Origin: Bog-756 sp963713625
GTDB taxonomy: Bacteria; Actinomycetota; Acidimicrobiia; Acidimicrobiales; RAAP-2
Direction: 5' to 3'
NCBI GenBank assembly: GCA_963713625.1
Contig: CAVQMN010000009.1
Coordinates: forward strand, 124,001-188,000
Length of the DNA: 64,000 nt
Below are positions 59,840 through 64,000 of this stretch, piece by piece. Under the pieces are notes generated by a model. That model searched no databases, had not been told where the DNA came from, and saw only the letters and a program-made list of their open reading frames with translations. Position 1 is the stretch's first letter. The number at the start of each line of letters is the position of its first letter. The position numbers and the translations under genes are program-made.

Positions 59840-60268
59840 TCAGACGTGCGAATCCTCGGGCGAGCGTTCGACGAACCACTGGGCGATACCCGGCATCTGT
59901 TCCTCGAAGTCCCCGGGAACGGACACATTGAGTATTCCGGCCCGCTCCGAGCTGCGGTTCTCGAAGTCGTGGGGCACATTCCCCGGCACCAACACGAACG
60001 AACCGGCACCCGCCTCGGTCCAGTCGGTGCCGACCTGGACCCACACCGTGCCGGCGAGCACATAGAAGACGTCGTCCTCCTGATGCGTATGCGTACCGGG
60101 TCCCTTCGTGCGCGGGTCGAGCCACCATTCCGAGATCGAATATCTCTGCCTGGTCTCCGCACCGTCGGCCTTGAAGACGGCCGAAAGACGACCCATCGGA
60201 TACACCCGCCCTTGTCCGGGCCCGAGGACGACCGGCTGCCGGCTGGCTGTGTTGACGTCGTCGGCCAT
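59840..60268 (-). CDS. Cupin-domain protein
   Basis: A 142-residue single-domain cupin. Motif 1 reads GTHTHQEDDVFYVLAGTVWV (metal ligands His, His, Asp/Glu) and motif 2 PGNVPHDFEN supplies the last His. GGGAGG precedes the ATG. Similar small cupins may be dioxygenases, isomerases or ligand-binding proteins; nothing here decides. It lies between two PPOX-type genes on the same strand, separated by 80-150 bp. Confidence 0.87.
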   Translation of the reverse strand: MADDVNTASRQPVVLGPGQGRVYPMGRLSAVFKADGAETRQRYSISEWWLDPRTKGPGTHTHQEDDVFYVLAGTVWVQVGTDWTEAGAGSFVLVPGNVPHDFENRSSERAGILNVSVPGDFEEQMPGIAQWFVERSPEDSHV

Positions 60269-60356
60269 CGGTCCTCCCCTCAGCCGTCGGTTCGTCGACC
60301 GGCAACGCGGCCGACGAGGCCGACGCCACGGCCCACGAAGAGCACCGGTGCCAACC

Positions 60357-60776
60357 TCATGTCGCCAGACCCCAGGGACCGGTACCGGAGACCTTCCGAG
60401 GTGAGATTCGGGTCACGAACCCTTCTGGCCAATCGTCTCCGGGTGGCGGGAACCGCCCATCGGTGATGCGGCGGAGCAGAGGGACGGCTCCGCCTTCCTC
60501 GACGCGGGCGATACCCTGGATCACCACGTAGGGACTGAACCCTTCGAAATCGATGTCCGACTCCACGGACAAGGTCACCCGCGGATCCCTCCGGATGTTT
60601 CGAAGTTTGACGTGATCGGCAAGATGGCCGGCGACGATCTCGTCCCCGTCCCAGCCAACGTAGACGCAGGTCACCTGCGGAGTGCCGTCAGGGTTGATGG
60701 TGGCCAGATGGACGAGACGCCCAGCGGCCACGGCCGCCCGGGTGACCTCGTCGAGTCGGATGGTGTCGTCAGCCAA
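60357..60776 (-). CDS. PPOX-class F420-dependent oxidoreductase family protein
   Basis: A 139-residue split-barrel protein. GRLVHLATINPDGTPQVTCVYVGWDGDEIV (in part) and RRDPRVTLSVESDIDFEGFSPYVVIQGIARV (in part) are typical of TIGR03618-type F420 proteins. TTG start at 60776 is supported by GGAGGGG a few bases upstream; the open frame continues 20 residues further without support. It has 14-20% of residues in common with its neighbour by eye and is probably a distant paralogue. Confidence 0.87.
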   Translation of the reverse strand: MADDTIRLDEVTRAAVAAGRLVHLATINPDGTPQVTCVYVGWDGDEIVAGHLADHVKLRNIRRDPRVTLSVESDIDFEGFSPYVVIQGIARVEEGGAVPLLRRITDGRFPPPGDDWPEGFVTRISPRKVSGTGPWGLAT

Positions 60777-61044
60777 AACCCCTCCTTTTCCGGGCCTTGA
60801 ACTTACCGGTCCGATGGTGGCGAACAACCACGTCACTGGATCCCGGTACGGTCACTGGCCGGGCCGGCCGCTCGGTTTGGGGGTTGACCTGGGGCGATCC
60901 CGCCCCATTCCTACCGGTACGGACCTCCGAGCTGCGGGCACCGGATGGCCCCCGCACGATTGCCAATTCGCATGTATCAAAATCCGATCCACGGGGTACA
61001 CCGCCCACACCGGTCACATTCGACCCCGAGCCGGGTCGGGCGAC

Positions 61045-61590
61045 TCAGGCGGAGCGGCCGGCAAAGTACAGAAACTTGCTCTGCGCGTCGGCGTCGGCCG
61101 GGCAATCGAGGGGCGGACCGAAGCCGCCCGGACGGCGCATGGCTTCGCCGAACCCGGCAATTACCCCGGCACAATGCTCAACGGCGTCCGGGTCCAGTGA
61201 CTCGGGCTGACCAGTAGCCCGGGCCAGGTCCCAGGTATGCACCACGGTGTCCGAACAGGCCAAGCCGCCGACCAGTTCACCGAAGCGCGTCGGTCCGGCG
61301 AACGCCTGCACTTCAGTGTCGGCCCTGGCCGGGTCGCACACGGCATCGAGGAGCTCTGCGCTGGCTCGGGCCCACTGGGCCAGCAGGTCACCGTCGGGGT
61401 CGGCTGGGGTCACGGAGCTTCCCAGCAGTCCCAGTACACGTCGTTGGGTATCGACGACGTGGGCGACCAAGTCCCGCACCGTCCATTCCTCACACGGCGT
61501 GGGCAGCGTCCATTGGTCAGGTCCCACCCCTTGCAACCGCTCAGTGAAGCCGCTGGAGACCCGGGCGTAGCGATCGGCATCCTCTGACAT
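61045..61590 (-). CDS. TIGR03086-type (mycothiol-dependent maleylpyruvate isomerase-like) protein
   Basis: A 181-residue DinB-like four-helix protein. The N-terminus FTERLQGVGPDQWTLPTPCEEWTVRDLVAHVV is the standard opening of this actinobacterial family, and DTVVHTWDLARATGQ carries the second His. Members bind a metal and act on thiol adducts; most are unassigned. TACTGT lies seven bases before the ATG 61590. Its divergent neighbour is the rifampicin phosphotransferase gene. Confidence 0.9.
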   Translation of the reverse strand: MSEDADRYARVSSGFTERLQGVGPDQWTLPTPCEEWTVRDLVAHVVDTQRRVLGLLGSSVTPADPDGDLLAQWARASAELLDAVCDPARADTEVQAFAGPTRFGELVGGLACSDTVVHTWDLARATGQPESLDPDAVEHCAGVIAGFGEAMRRPGGFGPPLDCPADADAQSKFLYFAGRSA

Positions 61591-61603
61591 GGTTCGCACA
61601 GTA
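61591..61603 (-). promoter_or_regulatory. Leaderless-type -10 element for the TIGR03086-type gene
   Basis: TACTGT (61603-61598), seven bases, then ATG 61590. The gap between this and the rph start (61604-61908) contains no other gene. Confidence 0.62.
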
Positions 61604-61784
61604 GCTGCGCAACGAAAGAGACGAGCGGCACACCACTCCTCCGGGCCAGGAGGAGGCGACCTCTGCCTCTGATGGTGAGAAGGCCTGCAGGATGATGGGA
61701 ACAAGCCCCCGGATGACGATTCCACGCCCTCCGGATACGAGGTGCCGGTCCGACCTCCGCCACCACCAACCTACACCCGGGTGG

Positions 61785-61803
61785 GGGGCTTGCGGCAAGG
61801 ACC
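61785..61803 (+). promoter_or_regulatory. Rifamycin-associated element (RAE) upstream of rph
   Basis: The 19-bp sequence GGGGCTTGCGGCAAGGACC differs by one base from the consensus GGGGCTTGCGGCAAGGCCC that precedes rifamycin-inactivation genes in actinomycetes. It is 105 bp before the rph start and on the same strand. The inverted arms CTTGC and GCAAG are kept. Confidence 0.85.
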
Positions 61804-61811
61804 GGAGCCGT

Positions 61812-61830
61812 GGTGACAATGCAGGTCACC
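61812..61830. promoter_or_regulatory. Small inverted repeat downstream of the RAE
   Basis: GGTGAC and GTCACC around seven bases, perfect arms, starting 8 bp after the RAE. The role is unknown. Confidence 0.45.
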
Positions 61831-61873
61831 GCCGGTTCGGCCACGGTGGGCACCATCGACAACAAGTCACGAG

Positions 61874-61893
61874 CCAGACCCGGGCGGGTCTGG
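61874..61893 (+). promoter_or_regulatory. Leader hairpin abutting the rph ribosome site
   Basis: CCAGACCC and GGGTCTGG form an 8-bp stem with a GGGC loop. The stem ends one base before AAGGAGG, the ribosome site of rph, so folding would change access to it or stall polymerase. Confidence 0.6.
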
Positions 61894-61908
61894 GAAGGAG
61901 GATGGACG

Positions 61909-64000
61909 GTGGGCAGCTACGTGCTCGGTTTCGACGGGATCGGCCGACGTCAGGTCGGGGACGTCGGCGGCAAGGGGGCGAACCTCGGTGAGCTCTCGCG
62001 GATTGAAGGTCTCCTGGTGCCGGCTGGCTTCTGCGTGACCACGGATGCGTTCCGTCGGATCATGACGGAGGCGCCGTCGATCGACGAGCGGCTCGAACAG
62101 CTGGGACGCGTGAGCCCGGATGACCAGACGTCGATCCGCAGCCTCAGCGCCGACATCCGACACAGCATCGAGGGGGTCACCATCCCCGATGACATGGCGG
62201 GGGCGATCACCCACGCGGTGGATGGGCTCGGCGATGGCGCTTCCTACGCCATCCGATCGAGCGCGACGGCGGAGGACCTGCCCACCGCATCCTTCGCCGG
62301 CCAGCAGGACACCTACCTGAACGTCATCGGGTCGGCGGCGATCCTCGAGGACATCGCCCGGTGTTGGGCTTCCCTGTTCACCGAGCGGGCCGTGGCCTAC
62401 CGGCTCCAGAACGGCATCGACCACCGGCTGGTCCAGATGGCCGTGGTCGTCCAGCTGATGGTCGTCCCCCGGGCCGCGGGCGTCCTGTTCACGGCGGACC
62501 CAGTCACGTCCAACCGGAACGTCGTCTCCGTGGAGGCTGCTGTCGGCCTCGGCGAGGCTCTGGTCTCCGGTCGGGTGACACCGGACGTCTACCAGGTGCG
62601 CAACGGTGAGATCACCTCCAAGTCAGTCGCCACCAAGGCGTTCGCCGTCTACGCCTCACCGGCCGGTGGGACCGAAGACGTGGCGATCGACTCGGACCGT
62701 CAGCACCAGCCGGCGTTGACGGATGCCCACGTCCTGGCGCTGGTGGGCCTCGGCCGGCGGATAGAAGCGCATTTCGGATGTCCACAGGACATCGAATGGT
62801 GCCTGGTCGATGAAGAATTCCATATCGTCCAGAGCCGGCCGATCACCACACTGTTCCCCATTCCCGTCACGGACGACGGAGGGAATCATGTCTTCGTCTC
62901 CGTCGGTCATGGCCAGATGATGACCGACGCCATGAGGCCCCTCGGGATCTCCATGTGGCAGCTGACAGCACGCCCGCGGATGTACGAGGCCGGCGGGAGG
63001 CTGTTCGTCGACGTCACCCAGCCCCTGGCGTCCCCAGCCGGCCGTGCCGGCCTCCTGGAGGTCATGGGAAGGAGCGATCCACTGACCAGGGACGCGCTGG
63101 AGACCGTCCTGCAACGCAACGACTTCATCCCTGTTATCCCGGATGAGAGTCAGGCCAGTGCGCCGACGGGCAGCGCCCCTGCCCCTCTCGAGACCGATCC
63201 AGCCATCGTCACCGAGCTGATGGCGGGCACGCAGGCATCCCTCGCCACGCTCCAGCGTGAGATCGGTGCCAAGTCCGGTCCGGCCCTGATCGACTTCATT
63301 CGAGATGACATCCAGGAGCTGAAGCGGATCCTCTTCGATCCGCATAGCCATCAGGTGTTCATGTCAGCCATGGAGGCCACGTGGTGGCTCAACGAGCACC
63401 TGGGGGCGTGGCTGGGAGAGACGAGTGCGGCCGACACACTCACGCAGTCGGTCCCCGACAACGTGACCTCGGAGATGGGCTTGGCGCTCCTGGACGTCGC
63501 CGATGTCATCCGGCCGCATCCCGAGGTGGTTGCCTTTCTGCGTCACGTCGACGGGAACGAGGACTTCCTGGATGGACTGGCCGGACTCCGGGGAGGCGGG
63601 GAAGCGCGGGACGCCATCCTGGCTTTCCTCGACAGATACGGGATGCGCTGTATCGGCGAGATCGACATCACGAGGCCGCGTTGGACCGAACGCCCCGCCG
63701 CGCTCGTGCCCATGATCCTCGGCAACGTCAAGAACTTCCCGCCGGGGGCCGGAGCGCGCCGGTTCGAGCAGGGGATACAGGAGGCGCGGAGGAAGGAACG
63801 GGACGTGCTGGAGCGGGTCCGGGCCTTGCCGGACGGAGAAGAGAAGGCCGACGAGACCAAGCAGAAGATCGACCGGGTGCGGACCTTCATCGGGTACCGG
63901 GAGTATCCGAAGTACGGGATGGTGAGCCGCTACTTCATCTACAAACAGGCCCTCCTGGGCGAGGCTGGGCGCCTGGTTTCGGCCCACGTACTTCGTGAAC
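61909..64000 (+). CDS. rph: Rifampicin phosphotransferase (partial, 3' end off window)
   Basis: Inactivates rifamycins by phosphorylating the hydroxyl at C21 with ATP, giving AMP and phosphate. It is related in domains to PEP synthase. Visible are the ATP-grasp domain (GGKGANLGELSRIEG near the start, RSSATAEDLPTASFAGQQDTYLN, PDVYQVRNGEI) and the beginning of the rifampicin-binding domain with SVGHGQMMTDAMRPLGIS, a feature of Rph rather than PEP synthase. The catalytic His domain lies beyond position 64000, so activity cannot be judged. The GTG start has AAGGAGG seven bases upstream. A RAE and a leader hairpin precede it. Confidence 0.9.
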   Translation, partial: MGSYVLGFDGIGRRQVGDVGGKGANLGELSRIEGLLVPAGFCVTTDAFRRIMTEAPSIDERLEQLGRVSPDDQTSIRSLSADIRHSIEGVTIPDDMAGAITHAVDGLGDGASYAIRSSATAEDLPTASFAGQQDTYLNVIGSAAILEDIARCWASLFTERAVAYRLQNGIDHRLVQMAVVVQLMVVPRAAGVLFTADPVTSNRNVVSVEAAVGLGEALVSGRVTPDVYQVRNGEITSKSVATKAFAVYASPAGGTEDVAIDSDRQHQPALTDAHVLALVGLGRRIEAHFGCPQDIEWCLVDEEFHIVQSRPITTLFPIPVTDDGGNHVFVSVGHGQMMTDAMRPLGISMWQLTARPRMYEAGGRLFVDVTQPLASPAGRAGLLEVMGRSDPLTRDALETVLQRNDFIPVIPDESQASAPTGSAPAPLETDPAIVTELMAGTQASLATLQREIGAKSGPALIDFIRDDIQELKRILFDPHSHQVFMSAMEATWWLNEHLGAWLGETSAADTLTQSVPDNVTSEMGLALLDVADVIRPHPEVVAFLRHVDGNEDFLDGLAGLRGGGEARDAILAFLDRYGMRCIGEIDITRPRWTERPAALVPMILGNVKNFPPGAGARRFEQGIQEARRKERDVLERVRALPDGEEKADETKQKIDRVRTFIGYREYPKYGMVSRYFIYKQALLGEAGRLVSAHVLRE

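Noticed and set aside
61909..64000. Phosphoenolpyruvate synthase
   Set aside because: Domain order is similar, but the SVGHGQMMTDAMRPLG region and the RAE in front are specific to rifampicin phosphotransferase.

Overview
The window is GC-rich, densely coded DNA from an actinobacterium. The sequence shows G/C at nearly every third codon position, two split-barrel flavoprotein-fold enzymes of the F420-type group, a WS/DGAT acyltransferase, an RskA-type anti-sigma factor, a mycothiol-family DinB-like protein and many start-adjacent (leaderless) promoters. An Acidimicrobiia-like lineage is a reasonable inference but is not proven by anything here. I saw no rRNA, tRNA, CRISPR array, insertion sequence, integrase or prophage gene.

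Layout. (1) 1-5.3 kb: a minus-strand System I cytochrome c maturation cluster ccmA-B-C-D-E-F, with the 50-codon ccmD nested between ccmC and ccmE, preceded by a ccdA-like disulfide carrier; ccmF runs off the left edge. gmd and a crotonase-family gene lie upstream on the same strand. (2) 7.1-14.5 kb: a GT-B glycosyltransferase, a TetR regulator, a SigK-like ECF sigma with its anti-sigma, a diiron-like protein, a DUF4395 protein, a low-molecular-weight phosphatase with an acyl-CoA dehydrogenase, and a cold-shock gene. (3) 14.6-18.7 kb: cysS and valS fire divergently from a 21-bp gap. (4) 18.7-23.7 kb: a branched-chain amino-acid type ABC importer with a fused LivH-LivM permease. (5) 23.8-34 kb: esterase, WS/DGAT, two surface or secreted proteins, UBP zinc finger, DUF885 peptidase, EAL-GAF protein, phosphodiesterase, HD protein. 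(6) 33.7-37.5 kb: TetR and a HAPMO-like Baeyer-Villiger monooxygenase, divergent from an alcohol dehydrogenase across a palindromic operator. (7) 37.5-46 kb: an ArsR regulator with a symmetric bidirectional promoter, a two-component system, a GAP/Sap membrane protein, a MarR-VOC fusion, an RCC1-repeat lipoprotein divergent from a MarR gene, and a beta-lactamase-fold serine hydrolase. (8) 46-55 kb: VOC protein, a STAS-like gene whose end overlaps a SigG-like sigma antisense, an overlapping operon BVMO-SDR-amidohydrolase, YceI, and an AhpD-like gene divergent from an ECF41-type sigma with a recognisable ECF41 promoter. (9) 55-61 kb: small enzymes and a DrrAB-type exporter with its TetR regulator. 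(10) 61.6-64 kb: a rifampicin phosphotransferase (partial) preceded by a near-perfect rifamycin-associated element and a leader hairpin.

How the parts work together: the strongest recurring signal is TANNNT followed by 6 or 7 bases and then the start codon. It recurs at eleven genes on both strands, resolves several starts and supports several small genes. Short palindromes sit in five regulator-associated intergenic regions, and short tandem repeats (13-24 bp) occur at five loci, two of them in frame inside genes. The two oxygenase clusters look like ketone or alcohol catabolic modules, and the right-hand end holds an antibiotic-inactivation gene with its own sensing region.
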